A stretch of 64,000 nt of DNA from Dryococelus australis. Its lineage: Eukaryota; Arthropoda; Insecta; Phasmatodea; Phasmatidae. Shown here one piece after another: positions 1 to 12,054 of this stretch; the first letter of the stretch is position 1; each line of letters opens with the position of its first letter. The notes under the pieces were generated by a model. It had not been told where the DNA came from. It made no database searches and worked only from the letters and a program-made list of their open reading frames with translations. The stretch covers positions 208,562,709 through 208,626,708 of the forward strand of contig CM057009.1 of assembly GCA_029891345.1 (NCBI GenBank), read 5' to 3'. Both the position numbers and the translations under genes were made by a program.

Positions 1-1550
1 TGACCGCGGTGGACAAAGCACGAGGGATAGCAAGCAACCTCTCTCGCTCCAGGGAAGAAGTTCGCAGTTGCCGCTTCTTCGTGTCCTCTTTAGTCGCTCT
101 TCATCTGTTCGGACGTCTTCGTGCTTGTAGGTGTATCGCAGCAGTCTACGATGAAAACTTAACCCGACCCACAGCGAGGAAAGAAGTCTGAATTTACGGT
201 TCAATGCACATCGTAAGAAAAGTATTATTTGCTTATTTCACTTAATTTTCTGACGGCGCTGTTAAGACAGTATTTGTCTTCTCTACCACTAAAACAATTG
301 TTCATAGACATACATTTTAGAAAAAAAAAAAACAAATAAGTTATACAAACCAATATATTTAACATGTAACTACAAATCGATAACACAACGCTGATATAAC
401 AATGGATGGTGCGATTAATATTGTAACCATTTATTTGTCATCTATTTCAAGTAATTAATCAACATGTTATGTATGTACAATATTAAAACAGGAATAATAA
501 TATTACTGGATAAATATATGATGAGTATGTCACCCTGAAGGCAAACTAATGATAAGAATGATTGCTGTAAATCATTTCGTTAACAAGCTCTAAACTGTAA
601 GTATGTAATTGTTTAACATTATGTAAAATTCCACATATAATATTACGGCGTAGGATGATATAATTACCTAATTCACAAAGTGAAGCTAGTAAAAATATCA
701 CAGTATATTAGATTTATGCACGAATGAAAGTAATCAGCTGACAACAATCTTGCAAACAAACACCATAAAATACATATTGTAAGCAGACTTTTTATCATTT
801 AACGTATTATTAATTAATTGCAATTGAAACTACTTTAGTACGTAAATTTAAATAATATTTGAAAGTTAATTAGTGATGTTAGAAGACCTATCACCTATTA
901 TTAAAATTTTAACAACAGATGCACAGAACAGCTCACACGAAACTTCTTATAAATTGTGTGTTATAAATGAGTAATTAAAAAATATATACATACATTTATA
1001 AAGTTCAGTTGTATGCTATTCAGAATTTTGTTTTTGTGGAAGTGCTGCAACAGAGAACAAATGGGTTACCATGCGTTTCTTGAACGCGTAACTGCTCTCT
1101 ACGTATCTTAATACTTTTCGGCCACTGATTTCCTTCTCGCACAGCATGAACAGAAACCGATTGTGAGACAAACTGTGTTTTGTGGTTGAAGGATCACTAG
1201 TTGACTGTCATTCTTTCAACGAGTATTTCGTTCATGCGCGGTGCGCAAAAACGTGAAACGATAGTCGAGGCAGGTTAGTGTGCAAGTGCTGAGTATTTTG
1301 TGTTATGCAAAAAGGGTATGAAGAGTGCGCCGATTTTCTAGTTCGAATAACATTTTTTCGGTATAGAATTAAGTAACCAGATCCCATAATTGTAGATTAA
1401 ATATTAAACGTACACAAGCATTTTGAATTCGCCGTAATATCTCAGCTGATAGCTCAGGTAAATCATCATACGTAGTATTGAAATAGTGAAAGATAGCCAT
1501 TAATATGTTTTAAAAGCATACTCTTTAAGTTTTTTGGTAATACTTTTATA
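1..1550. other. Non-coding stretch, nothing recognised
   Basis: Mostly AT-rich sequence. The first 190 bases are more GC-rich and hold an open frame on the + strand (9-191) without recognisable similarity. A second less AT-rich patch lies at about 1,030-1,330 and contains a weak donor-like site (AG/GTTAGT near 1,275). Either patch could be a promoter-proximal or 5'-UTR exon of the gene whose first coding exon is at 26.7 kb, but nothing in the sequence proves this. Confidence 0.4.
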
Positions 1551-1780
1551 GGCGCCGTATGGAGTGTAAGGCGTAATGTGTTCGAGAACCTTCCCTACCC
1601 AGTTCAGATACTAATTCATAGTATAATGCCTGAAGTTTCCAACAGCCGAGGTGAGATTTAGCTTTGTGTCATCAAGCCAGATGTCCAGCATGGGAGTGGC
1701 TTTCACTGTCGCAGCTAGGACATGAGAGCCTACCAGTATGCACTTAGTTTTCCATGTATTAAATATCACCCCCTTTTCAG
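1551..1780 (-). pseudogene. LINE reverse transcriptase fragment
   Basis: The minus strand reads for about 75 residues as the segment of a non-LTR retrotransposon reverse transcriptase that follows the catalytic core. Visible anchors are KTKCILVGSHVL, then LDIWLDDTKLN, then LNWVGKVLEHI, matching the family pattern of 'K..C.lvGs' followed by 'L.W..Hi'. One stop interrupts the frame just before LNW. It is an isolated scrap with no 5' or 3' element end recognised on either side. The clade is likely within the CR1/Jockey superfamilies but I cannot fix it from so short a piece. It is a dead copy, not a host gene. Confidence 0.6.
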
Positions 1781-2545
1781 AAGTACAGTTTTAAATCACT
1801 TTTATGTCTAATTTTATTCTTTTAAATATTTCACTAAAATTACTTAGAATTTTGGTAGTGCAGTGCTGAACGTTGCCTGTATAAGTCTGAAATAATTAAG
1901 TACCTGGTGTTAGGCTATATAACTGAATTTTTTAAAAATAAATTGTGATTTTTTTTATAGTTAAGGACAAAGAAATTCCTGTACATTTTAGAACGTGCAC
2001 ATACAATTGTTTCATATGACTAGTTCACCTCTCAGGGCCTGTTCGTACACATTTATTTTTGCAAGAAAATTGTTGCCGAAAAATTTTTTTCACAGAATAA
2101 CGTGTGATGTCTTTGAGGTATACTGCAAGGAATTTGGTTTGGAGAAGGTCAGAGTTACTTCACAAAACGTATTTCTGTGTTATACAATATCATCGCAGCT
2201 TCTGCTGATAACAATTACTTTACACTTTTGAAAAACTTTAAGTGTGCAAGCATGCTGAAAACAAAACATATTTAAGAACTCTTCATTTGCACCGACTACA
2301 TGTTATAGGCCTAAACTATGTCCCCGGAGGAAGAGCAATAGCCTTCTGCTCTTACGCCATACTACGTCAAAGACAGGTGCATCGCAAATAATCGTCAAAA
2401 AGCAAAAAAAAAAAATTGGGTTACCGCTTCCAGTTGCGTTTTCTGCATGCGCGCAAACTTATTTAACCTCTTATTGGTATGTATCTTATTTACTCTCTTA
2501 GCTCTCAGAAATCGGCAAAGCTGCTAGAACGAGGCAAGTAATAAA
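1781..2545. other. Non-coding stretch, nothing recognised
   Basis: AT-rich sequence with short homopolymer runs and no convincing coding frame, RNA gene or repeat end up to the target duplication of Polinton A. The small + strand frame at 1,995-2,231 has no recognisable similarity. Confidence 0.4.
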
Positions 2546-2551
2546 CATATG
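2546..2551 (+). repeat. Target site duplication, left copy (Polinton A)
   Basis: CATATG directly before the first base of the left inverted repeat; the right partner is CATGTG at 18,582-18,587. Six bases is the duplication length known for Polintons. Five of six bases agree, as expected for an old insertion. Confidence 0.75.
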
Positions 2552-4828
2552 AGTAGTAGGGATGGGGAAGTTATAATTCACTTTTGATTAATTGGATTAT
2601 CAATTTAATTGATAGTAATAATTATATCCATAAAATCGATTTGAATAAGATAATCATAACCCTATAAAATTAATCGAATGAAATAAATTTTATTGGTTGA
2701 GTGATAAACTAATTAAAAAAAATTTAATTTCAAAATTGGTATGATTGTATATCGGGTATGTGGAAGGGTGTCATAAGGGTCATACATTTTTTTTTAGGGC
2801 AGCATCAGCATCATCAATGTTGACTCTTGGAGGTCTATCGGTCGACTGAGGTGGGTATTTGTGGTGGTAGGGGTGTGTATATATATATATAATATAATTT
2901 TTAGGGGTTAAACATGGTATTGTGGAGGGGGAGTGAGGCAGGTGGTTTCTGGACTACTTGGGAAGTTGTTATAGGACTGAAGTGATGGAGGGATAGCACC
3001 AAGACACGTCCGCCTGGGGCGGGGTCAGACAGTATACTAAACTTTAGATATGTGTAACGGCAGAGTTCAGAAACAGGCATTTCGAAATAAATAATTAAAA
3101 ATAACAAATTATAGTATTTTGGCGAAATCAAATGATTAGCAAATACGTAATTTAAATACATGTTGAAAAAAGACACATTTTATTCAAAAGCAATTAAATG
3201 CATAGAGACATGAATACGATATACCATGAATTACATGTCATAAATACAGATTAAATCCTGCACAAAGCAACTAGGAAGCACATGTTAAAAATATTAATAA
3301 AGAAACAGTTATGACACACACTTAAAATTCCAAATACGGATGAAATACTAACCAAAATCAGTCATCAAATTACACTCATGTAACAAATTACTAGCTAACC
3401 AGAATTAAATAATGTTATACAACTACCTACACTCCTGGACTATCACAAAAGGAATGATTTAAAAAATATGCATTAAAGTACTTAAGAAATCAATAACAAT
3501 TATTTACCCTTCTTACAATGCATGTAATGATTGTACCACACTGATAGACATTAATTCAAACATAAATGAAATGCCCAGAAGAAGAATAATTACACACTTA
3601 TTAACGAAATAATCAAGGATCGATGCATTATGAATTATACCTACAATGAAGTAATTAACAAAGCAAAAAAGGCATCCTATTTCCTTACCAAGCTAGGTGT
3701 CATAAAAGAATGAAATGGCTTACTAAAAAAATCTAGGTGTCATAAAGTAATACTAAAAATCACAATAGCCATAAACACAAGAACTATGTATTCTAAATTA
3801 TATCTACAACAAAGTAATTAACAAAGCAAAAAAGGTGTCCTATTTCCCTACCAATCTATGTGTCATAAAAACACTTTCGTAAAATCATTTTTCACCCTCA
3901 TAAGCTCTACAACGCAGTGTTTGAAGTACGTTCAAAGTTATTTAATTATCCCATTTAATTTGCCAGAAATCTCAGAGATGTTCAAATACCCGGAATGAGC
4001 TACCACTTCAACACTTCCAGTTAAACAATTACACATAACGTTTCAATATGCACATGAAAGTTTAAACACGGACAAAGATACATAGTATTAGTTAGTACAT
4101 AAACCATGCAAACAGGTAAATTCATGTAATTGCATATAGAATGAACAACTTACCCGATTTCCATACTTTAAATAAATAATGCACAATTTCACTACCCTAG
4201 AAAAAATAAATTTAAAAAAATAATTAATTTACTCATATCAAAAATAACATATTCACAACCACATGTAGGAACGAGATCTATTAATTAACCAACATAGTTT
4301 ACCACTGTATTTTCCCTAGCGCAAGAAACATATTTAAACCATTTCACTTTTAACACAACTTCCATTGAAGCCTAGCGCAGTTAGCTTACCGAGTCTCACA
4401 TCACACAGCGTACAAAACCCGCAACTGTTTATCCGGACATTGGTTGACCTCAGAAACGTAGTTTACACTTCCGCATCCCGATATTACACATTTTATATAA
4501 AAAAAACGAATCGAATTTTTTATGTGCTTGTGAACTGTATTATATGGTGCGAAGGAAAGGTTAAGCATGATCACTCTCTGGACCTCTGCTCAGCGTCCAC
4601 TCAATCAAAGCTCTGCTGCAGTACTGGAAGAGTAGCATTAGCTGCCTGCCTGCATGCGTGCGAGAAACCATTGACCAACCCCACCCCAGCCAGTTTCTTT
4701 CTGTGGATCTCCAGCCCTTGAGCAGGACACTGGTGTCAGGTTCAACAGCCTCCAGTCCTTTGTCATGGAGAAACATTTGAGCATTTTCGAACATCGTATC
4801 TCAACTGTTTTTGAACGCTCCCTCCTAG
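2552..4828 (+). repeat. Left terminal inverted repeat of Polinton A (about 2.3 kb)
   Basis: Reads as the diverged reverse complement of 16,036-18,581. The match can be followed by eye at many anchors: the first 100 bases, the block with 'GTTGACTCTTGGA' near 2,818, the block near 3,008 with 'ACACGTCCGCC', the Lys-codon-like A-rich tract at 3,190, the paired 'CCTATTTCC.TACCAA' blocks at 3,676 and 3,839, the end of the AT-rich part near 4,340, and the GC-richer inner part to about 4,828. An internal duplication with a period of about 160 bp (3,676 and 3,839) is present in both arms, so it predates the insertion. The frames at 2,901-3,176, 4,365-4,721 and 4,561-4,794 lie in this repeat and look spurious. 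Confidence 0.85.
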
Positions 4829-5985
4829 TAAATATAATTTAACAAATTAACCATGATAATGATAAGAAATTAGACTGAAAAAAATATAAAATTATCTCCT
4901 AAACACGATTAAATTCGTCAACTAATTTTAACACCAGGAAATTAAATTAATAAATACGACAAATCTCGCACAAGGCAAAACTTTTTCTAAAATATTATGC
5001 CACCTGCTGCCTAGACCTACACATTATGTATTAAAATGAGTACAAACTTAAGTATGTGTGAGCAATTTTAAATTTTTAGTTACTGTTAGCATTAAAAATA
5101 ATATTCATATATTGTTTTCCAACTGGGAGAGTATTCTGCATTTCGTACTGTTTTCACATAAAGCAATCGTTAAAGTTACATTAAAAACCTTTTGTTACAT
5201 AAGTCGTATATTTGTCAAACAGTACTAATGCGATGACGTTAGTTTCAAAGTACGGTAAATAAACATGTGTACATTTTCACATTTTAAATTATTATTCTAT
5301 AGCAGAGAAAATAAAATATGTTTCTGCTGTCCTCGTAGAGTTCTCTACGAGACAAGAAGTTCAAATATATTTGGTTGTACCAAAAATTCCATGTAAGTGA
5401 CATAAAGTCTGTCTCTAGTGCATTCCTTTACAAACATACTTAACTCTAAATGTTTCCACACAAGGTTTTGGATATACCAATTATTACATACTAGAGTTTC
5501 ACCAGAGTCCTTGTTTAACAGCATATATCATCATAATCATGTAGAATAACATAATACTTACCCATTAAATTTATCCGTACACATTAAGTAATGATCTGTG
5601 TGTTCTATAGAAAAGAACTTTAATTTTAAATGTTTTTGTCTTTGAATAAACAAAAGCTCGTTGAGTGTTTTCCAGTAAACAGTATGTGTTAAACTCATTC
5701 TAAGTCATTACTACTAAACAAATATGATAAACACAAAAATTAATTAGGAGATTTTACAAATACCATAAAGGTTTGTGTTTAGAATGATCCCTTTTTACTG
5801 AACAATATTACATTTTCAACTAAGTTGCCTGTAAGTGTAACATTTCACTGATTTTTAATATTGTGTGTTTGTCTAGAATAATACATTGAGCCCCATATAC
5901 TTGGTTTAGGATTAAGAATGTATTGGGGAATGGAAAGTGTTTATATATAATTAATTAAAAAAATACATTTCTATGCATGCATAGA
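4829..5985. other. Polinton A interior, non-coding, nothing recognised
   Basis: AT-rich sequence between the inner end of the left terminal repeat and the internal satellite. By comparison with element B, PolB would be expected in this part of the element, but no PolB motif can be read on either strand. Confidence 0.45.
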
Positions 5986-5989
5986 AGAA

Positions 5990-6360
5990 TGCTTGAATTT
6001 GAGCGGTTGCGAACAGGGTGGGAGACGTCTTTCGGGTAGTGTGGACAGAGGTTGAGTCGTTGACCTGGCACTAGCAGGGTGGTTCATGGCTGTGCATGTT
6101 CCATGAAAGGCTTTGTGGAGAGATGTCTCCAGGGTATTGTGGAGCTGGAGTGCTTCCGAATAGGATCATTGGAACCAAGCTTATACGCCGTGAGGCTTCA
6201 GTTAGGGGTGTGAATCACTGGAGAGTCATTGAACTTAAGCCTGCATGCCCTGAGACTTCGGACAGTGTTTGGTACCACTGACAGGGTCATTGAACTTCAA
6301 CAATAACTGTTTTCATACACCCTTAGACTTCTGACAAGGGTGCAAGTTTACCAGCCCGAA
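5990..6360. repeat. Degenerate 60-bp satellite inside Polinton A
   Basis: GC-richer stretch made of about five diverged units. The clearest pair starts at about 6,178 (AGCTTATACGCCGTGAGGCT) and 6,238 (AGCCTGCATGCCCTGAGACT), exactly 60 bp apart; both continue into a '..GTGTG/TTGG..CACTG..AG.GTCATTGAACTT' half. A further diverged unit begins near 6,298, and weaker ones near 6,030 and 6,118. The + strand frame at 6,096-6,281 is a by-product of this repeat. Confidence 0.6.
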
Positions 6361-6995
6361 CTGATTATAAGTTATTCAGCTATGAATGTTTCATTTTAAA
6401 TGTTCCTTGCGATTCATTTATGTTAAAGCATCTTAAAATTTGTTAACATATTTCATTAAATTTATCTGTTCAGATTGGTTTGTCATGACCGACGATATCA
6501 TTGGATTATCTTGGGGATCACCCATTTCCCCCTATCTTTTCCTGAGACATACTTTAGGTAAACTTGTACATATATTTTATTTAAAGAAATCATTGTTTTA
6601 AAACTTTGTATATAACATGTGCGATAAGAGTAGTGACTTTTATTGTAAAAACCGTTGTCCAAAATACTTGAATTTGTATGTTATTTTTCATTTTTAAGTT
6701 AAATTTTAACACTAGTTAGTTTTAAAGGGAGTTGGTAAAAAAACACAGACCATTTCATTTTAAAAACACATTTATTTACAAAATAGGAGTATGCAGGATG
6801 TCTCACAACATACACAAAATATATATGCACAGAATGAATTGAAAATTACATAGTTGTATAATGTGCTAACCATTTCAGTTATAGACAGTTTGACAGCACG
6901 ATAAATTCCAGGGGCTTATAGGCTATTGGTTAAAAACATCTTTCTAGCTGAAATGTTTATTACTATTTCTTTCCTAATCAGGTTCTAAACTGTTT
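6361..6995. other. Polinton A interior, non-coding, nothing firm
   Basis: AT-rich. A short minus-strand frame near 6,860-6,960 has a faint resemblance to a frame of element B near 59,920, but too weak to call. Confidence 0.3.
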
Positions 6996-6999
6996 ACTC

Positions 7000-7310
7000 C
7001 AGCATGCAAATATCTTGTTAATATTCAATTTGCACTTTGATTTCTGTATGCAAGAGCATGTGACTTCGTTCTCTTCTTGTTTCATCTTTAAACAGTATAG
7101 GTTCGCACAAACCAAGTACTTTTATATACTAAATTTCACGTGTTAGTCCACAATGTTCTCTCATCCCAGATATGCATATTAGTCGTATAACATGCACTGG
7201 GGAATCTGTAGGGCTATCTTCCTCCACTCCACCCCAATCAGTCATCAATGACCAAGTTAGTATTAATTTTGAGTTTTCACCTGCAGAGAAAAATGGTGAT
7301 TTATATCCAT
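7000..7310 (-). pseudogene. Conserved Cys-containing Polinton frame of unknown function (element A copy)
   Basis: Fossil piece. The minus strand carries a block that also occurs, in the same place relative to the major capsid gene, in element B at about 59,540-59,860. Shared anchors are 'FFSA.EN.KL.LTW', 'M.DWG', then 'CSCI.KSK.KLNI' and 'ACWSK.F'. I do not recognise a family. The spaced cysteines suggest a disulphide-bonded or metal-binding protein, but that is inference. Conservation of the protein reading in two diverged elements argues that it was once a real gene, probably expressed with the capsid group because it lies just downstream of the major capsid gene on the same strand. Confidence 0.55.
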
Positions 7311-7479
7311 ATGTTTATGTAACTGTTTGAATGAAGGGTAGTTTTATTCTTTTTTAATATCTGTTATTATTCCATCCCACACACTTTCTAAAATTCCTTT
7401 TTTGTTCGCGTTCACATACATGTATATCACAATTTTTTTAAAGAGTTCTTGCAAATAACTTCTATCCACTCTCCCTTCT

Positions 7480-10400
7480 TAAACCATGGTGATGTTTGGT
7501 AACACATTTATTGGTATTTTGGTATTTGGGAGTCAGATATTTCCAATCGAATGGCGATTTGAAGCTTTCCATATCAGTAATAGCCATTTATTTAATTATA
7601 ATTCTATCTGGAGATTGAAAACCTTGCACATTGCAAAACATCTCGTTGCAACTATGGCTCGTCATTTACTGACTCAATTCATTATCTTCATCAGCTTATC
7701 TCTTACATTATAACATGCCAATTTATCATTAATAATCAATGCATAAGCTTATATATTTGCTGGAATGACTGTATTTGCATTTATTTCAATTTGTGAATCA
7801 ATAACATTATTGCTAATGGCGTCATTTTGTTTGCTTATGTCAATACAAATAACGTTCCTCTAGCTTTAAAAGCTCCAGGTACTAAGATTGGTGAGCTGAT
7901 TTTGCTATAATATGTTTCCTGGAATGTCATATACATATTGTAGCAGATAAGGAATTTCCAATTTTCAAAGTTTGTATTTAAATCTGCATAGGGGTATGCT
8001 TGACTGTTTAGGCAACGTTTAATATTTTTATATTAAAATTATCGAATAATGATATGTCTGCTTTTAAATTGTTTTGTCGGTTTGTCTGATGACAACATAT
8101 CCTGGTTTTTGGAAAGAAAAACTTGATTTCACAGCCAATAATTTTTGTGATGTTGGTAGTGTTGGAAACGTCTCCAACCCCCATGACCTGAATGCAATGT
8201 CTAGATTCTTCCCTTTTCTATATACTTTAAAAACTTAACACATTCATGAGTGTTAATTTCAATATGTGGCATCTGTCATTTAACACTGTTTAATTCAAAT
8301 GTTACACCTTCCTTACTATTGGCTGTATCATATTTGGTGTTCAAATATGTGTTACCGAATAGAATAATTAAATCTTATTTAGCATGCAATATAACATGTT
8401 TATAATCTTCAGTGAATCCAAGTACCATACTTAACAGTATAACAACTTCACATTTTCCATCTGAGTTTATTTGTAGTGTATAATCGATAGCATTTCTCCA
8501 CTCTGCCATAAGCCCTGTATAAAGATGTTTTAGAATTTGTGAGAGATAGCTCTTTGTCATAGAAGTAATTCCAACATCTTATGTTTGGTCGATTTCAACA
8601 CCATTGAGCAGATATGCAATTCTGACGATTAAATTAAGTATTCCATTTCTCACTATTCCTGTAGTTACTGGATTAGTTGCATCGGCTGTTTTTTTAAAAT
8701 AGTTCCTCTAAACCTTAAACTGGATCTCGACAGTAGCATATAGATGTTATTTTGCCTATAAATATAAACGTTTTAACATGTGCCACATCCTGGCCCTAGA
8801 CCGTTCACCACATCTATCAAGAACCTGCTTAAGTTCAACTCAGCGCCACACCAGTACAACAGTGCTACATACAGTGTTATGTGTGTGTGTGTTTAAGTTT
8901 GCACCACTGCAGGTGTGCTGTATATGTGTAATTATGTTTGCATACTTTTGCTGTTGCCCTGATTTGTTTTTGTTATTATTATTACATTTTTTCAAAGTTT
9001 CCAGTCATTGTTTCGTTTGCGTCAAAGTAAATATTAGTGTCCCGTTAGATCAAGTGATAATGCACATGCCGCACCAAGTGCACCAGTGTGCCACATTTCC
9101 AAGTAAGTGAACAGTATTTAAATGTGTATATCGCCTGTGTGATTTAGTGTACTGTGTATTTGTGAACATCCCAGGGTTTTTGCAGATTTAATATGTGGGT
9201 TGTTTATTTTATTTTGACAAGTGTGTTGACATAGCCAGTTTGTGCTATAATAAACACATCATGCTGTCTCATGCTGGGCACAATGTATCTGCAATATTAT
9301 TTTAAGTGTTTAAATTCTTTTTTATTGTTTGTGGTTACCTGCATTGAATTTTTAATGAATATTTTTCTGAATAACAGCATCAGAGATGTTATTAATAATG
9401 ACCAAAGCCAGTGTTGCCTTACATGGTTCATGGGCAAGGGACATGCATGACATAGTGTAATGACCATGTGGTAAAAAGCGGCCAAAATATGTAAATGATT
9501 TTTAAGAGTTGAGTTTGTAATATGTATTGTAATTGTTGTGTTGTGTATTAAATATGAGAGATATGGAAATTAATGCAAGCAAATTATGGCACATGCAGGG
9601 CCGTGCATTGGAAATATATTTAACCTCCAAATGTGATGTTAGATTGTTTCTTAAGTGGTAAGTGTTATGTTTACAATTTTATAGTTTGTATTTTTATTTA
9701 ACCATGTGAGATTTGAAGTGTAATGTTTTGTGTGTCTCATTTTCATTCAGGGCCATGTTCATCCGCTTCATTCCATGATTGTGTTTTGTATAATTTGTAA
9801 TCACATGACACGGCGGTGGGATTTGGAGTCAGGGAGAAGGCAGCCCACTGCCATGTTAAGTAGTTGCATCTTCTGTACCACGTGAGATGGACATGCATCG
9901 GGTATCCTCCCCGGGAACTTCACCATTTTGCACCAATCATGTAGTTTTGTAATAGGTCACCTTAATCTTGGAATTTATGTTTGTTTTCCCCCTGGGAGTG
10001 AGCTGTCTCACAGCCTGGTCATTTTTACATGGCCAGGGTTTAATTTTTCTCTTAAATTTCATGTAGGCACTTGGCCGCCTATTTGCAGTATTAGCGTGCA
10101 CTCTGATTGAACAGGGCAAATCATGTAAATGCTTCATATAAAGGTAATTGGAATAAATAAGCATGTCATGTGACTCAGTTTCTTATTATTTCACCGGCCA
10201 CTTCATGGCTTCATAACCGGTAATAACATATTTGAATTTAATGGTGTGGAGGAGACCAGAACAGCCTTTGCAGGAGTGAGTAAGCAGATGGGGTAGGCTG
10301 ACAGCCGCCACTAGCATAAGCACTTGGATAACACTTCAGATAACTATGTCGATGTTTGGTATATGTTGTGGCAGGATGAGACTCCGCATAATATCCCAGG

Positions 10401-10735
10401 CCATATAATGTACTTCATTCCAACCATGCTTCCATATAACTTATGGGCAGTGCAGACCAGTGGTGGACTTTGGAGGAAGCCACATTTAGGGCGGTCGACC
10501 ACATGACCCAACTTCTTTGTGCTAATCACTGCTGAGCACTGGCACCCATCCTCATAATTATTAACTTGAAACCAACCTTCCCGAGGGTGTGATTCCATTC
10601 CTCTTGTCTGAGAGCCATCATTGTACAGACCTACTTGGAATGGTTCATACACATGTAGTTCCATATTGGTGATTGCATCTTCATATTTTATTGGTTCTTC
10701 AACATTAAGTGTGTCTTCCATATTTATTAACCATA
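7480..10735 (-). pseudogene. Polinton A major capsid protein gene (fossil, split by an insert)
   Basis: Fossil hexon-like (double jelly-roll) major capsid gene on the minus strand. Recognised by similarity to the element B copy and to the family: an N-terminal part at about 10,640-10,721 with 'ITNMELHVYEPFQ', then a body at about 7,600-8,770 with 'SSLRFRGTI' and 'KSYLSQ', and near 7,640 the 'YNVRDKL' segment that ends the recognisable part. Between the N-terminal part and the body lies a foreign segment of about 1.85 kb. The gene is broken at many points besides. In a live Polinton this protein forms the icosahedral shell together with the minor capsid protein. Confidence 0.75.
8775..10630. 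mobile_element. Unclassified 1.85-kb insert in the capsid gene of Polinton A
   Basis: Comparison with the uninterrupted copy in element B shows about 1.85 kb of unrelated sequence between codons that should be close together. Edges are approximate (about 8,775 and 10,630) and no clear target duplication is visible. The segment has long T/G-rich stretches on the + strand, a short (GT)n near 8,880, and several AATAAA-like signals (9,250; 10,150). Frames inside it (8,778-9,110; 9,297-9,485; 9,928-10,110) have no recognisable similarity. It could be a solo LTR, a non-autonomous DNA element or a composite. I cannot assign it. Confidence 0.5.
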
Positions 10736-10739
10736 TATC

Positions 10740-10915
10740 GTAATTCCTTTAATAAAATTAGTGCCCCATGTTAACCTCACTGGTATCTTGTTTGAAGTGA
10801 GCATTATATGGTTCCATTTATGTCTTTTTATTGTTACTTTTTTGAAGTGTGTTTTGATTTTAATGCGCATGGTATACAAATGTTTATATACCTTTCTTCA
10901 AATGTAATGGAACTG
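10740..10915 (-). pseudogene. Small basic Polinton frame between the capsid genes (A copy)
   Basis: Fossil remains of a short Lys/Arg-rich frame, matching in place and in part of its reading (a '..KIPVRLT.G.N' stretch) the piece at 57,690-57,925 of element B. Function unknown; a short virion-associated or linker protein is possible by position only. Confidence 0.35.
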
Positions 10916-10922
10916 CAATGTC

Positions 10923-11600
10923 TTAATTACTAAAATTAATAAGTTTAAAGTTTTGATCGATATTTGTAAGAACCATTTTATCAACGTGATTAACTATTAC
11001 TGGAAGATTGATCAGGGTATATGGCTTTTCAATTATTTTGTATCCTGGAGCCATCACACACATTAATACATATATTATGTTTGTTGGTTTTCCATTCAAA
11101 GATGAACTGCCTACAATATTAAAATTTACACTACAAACATTAACCAACAGTATATTAATGTTTTAATGATTTGTGTAATTGATTAGTTAGATACAATCTC
11201 CATTCGTAACCAAAAATTTTGCAATTGAATTGTTTTCTGTGAAATCGATATCGACATTACTGTACATCACACTAGTTAACATATTTGGATTTATATATAA
11301 TTGGAAATGTACATCTTCAGGTAATGTCACTTTAATGAATATTTCTAAATCCTATAATTTTTAAGATCCATCAGTATCACAATATTATCGGTTTTTTCAC
11401 CAATTTTGACCATAAATGTATGGTTGTGCATATCAATGTTTGGTATGCTGTTGTGACAAATTCGATTAAGCTTATTTGCCAGTGTCCATATACTTCCAAA
11501 GGTGGGAATGATAATGAATGTTACTGTAATAAGTTTCCACTTAATATCAGTGTAATTGACATATTACTAATATGTTTTACTATTGCTACTACTTATATAT
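10923..11600 (-). pseudogene. Polinton A minor capsid (penton-like) gene (fossil)
   Basis: Fossil single jelly-roll minor capsid gene. Its C-terminal part (10,923-11,147) reads 'NGKPTN' followed by 'APGYKIIEKPYTLINLPVI', nearly the same as the B copy at 57,409-57,594. The N-terminal part begins near 11,580 with the 'LILSGN' start shared with B. It sits between protease and major capsid genes on the same strand, the usual order of this late gene group. It is broken in several places. In live relatives it forms the pentameric vertices of the capsid. Confidence 0.7.
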
Positions 11601-11639
11601 CCTATTTATAGTCAGAAACTGTAAACATAAATTACCACA

Positions 11640-12025
11640 AATCATAGTATTTGGAGATTGTACTTGTAATTTTGTAATTGTACTTCAATTGCAGGTTTTT
11701 TAAAAGTTACATATTTAAATTGGAGGATTTAAATCACCAAAACTGTCATAATACAATGATTGATTTAAAGTTTTAATCAATGCAATTCCAATCAATGCAT
11801 TCCTTTATTTTGTTTCGAATCTAAATTAACATTCAAACATTCACAAAGTTTTGGTTTTTTTAGTAAATTGTCTCTCATATACACACCTCGGAAATAAGGA
11901 ATATCCAGTTTCTATACAAACACATTAATATCTTTGTTTGTGAGTGCACATTTTGGAAAACTATTTAAGATTTCTGCATTTTTCTACGGTTTGAGGTTTT
12001 TGTCCTTATCCAACTTTATATGGTC
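11640..12025 (-). pseudogene. Polinton A adenain-like cysteine protease gene (fossil)
   Basis: Fossil maturation protease of the adenovirus/Ulp1 type. The minus strand aligns with the B copy at 56,548-56,940 through 'NKDINVFV', 'LDIPYFRGVYMRDNL' and 'VNLDSKQN'. In live Polintons the enzyme cleaves capsid precursors. It lies between the PLA2-like and minor capsid genes. It is heavily decayed. Confidence 0.65.
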
Positions 12026-12054
12026 TAATATACATTTCTTTTCCACTTGATTTA

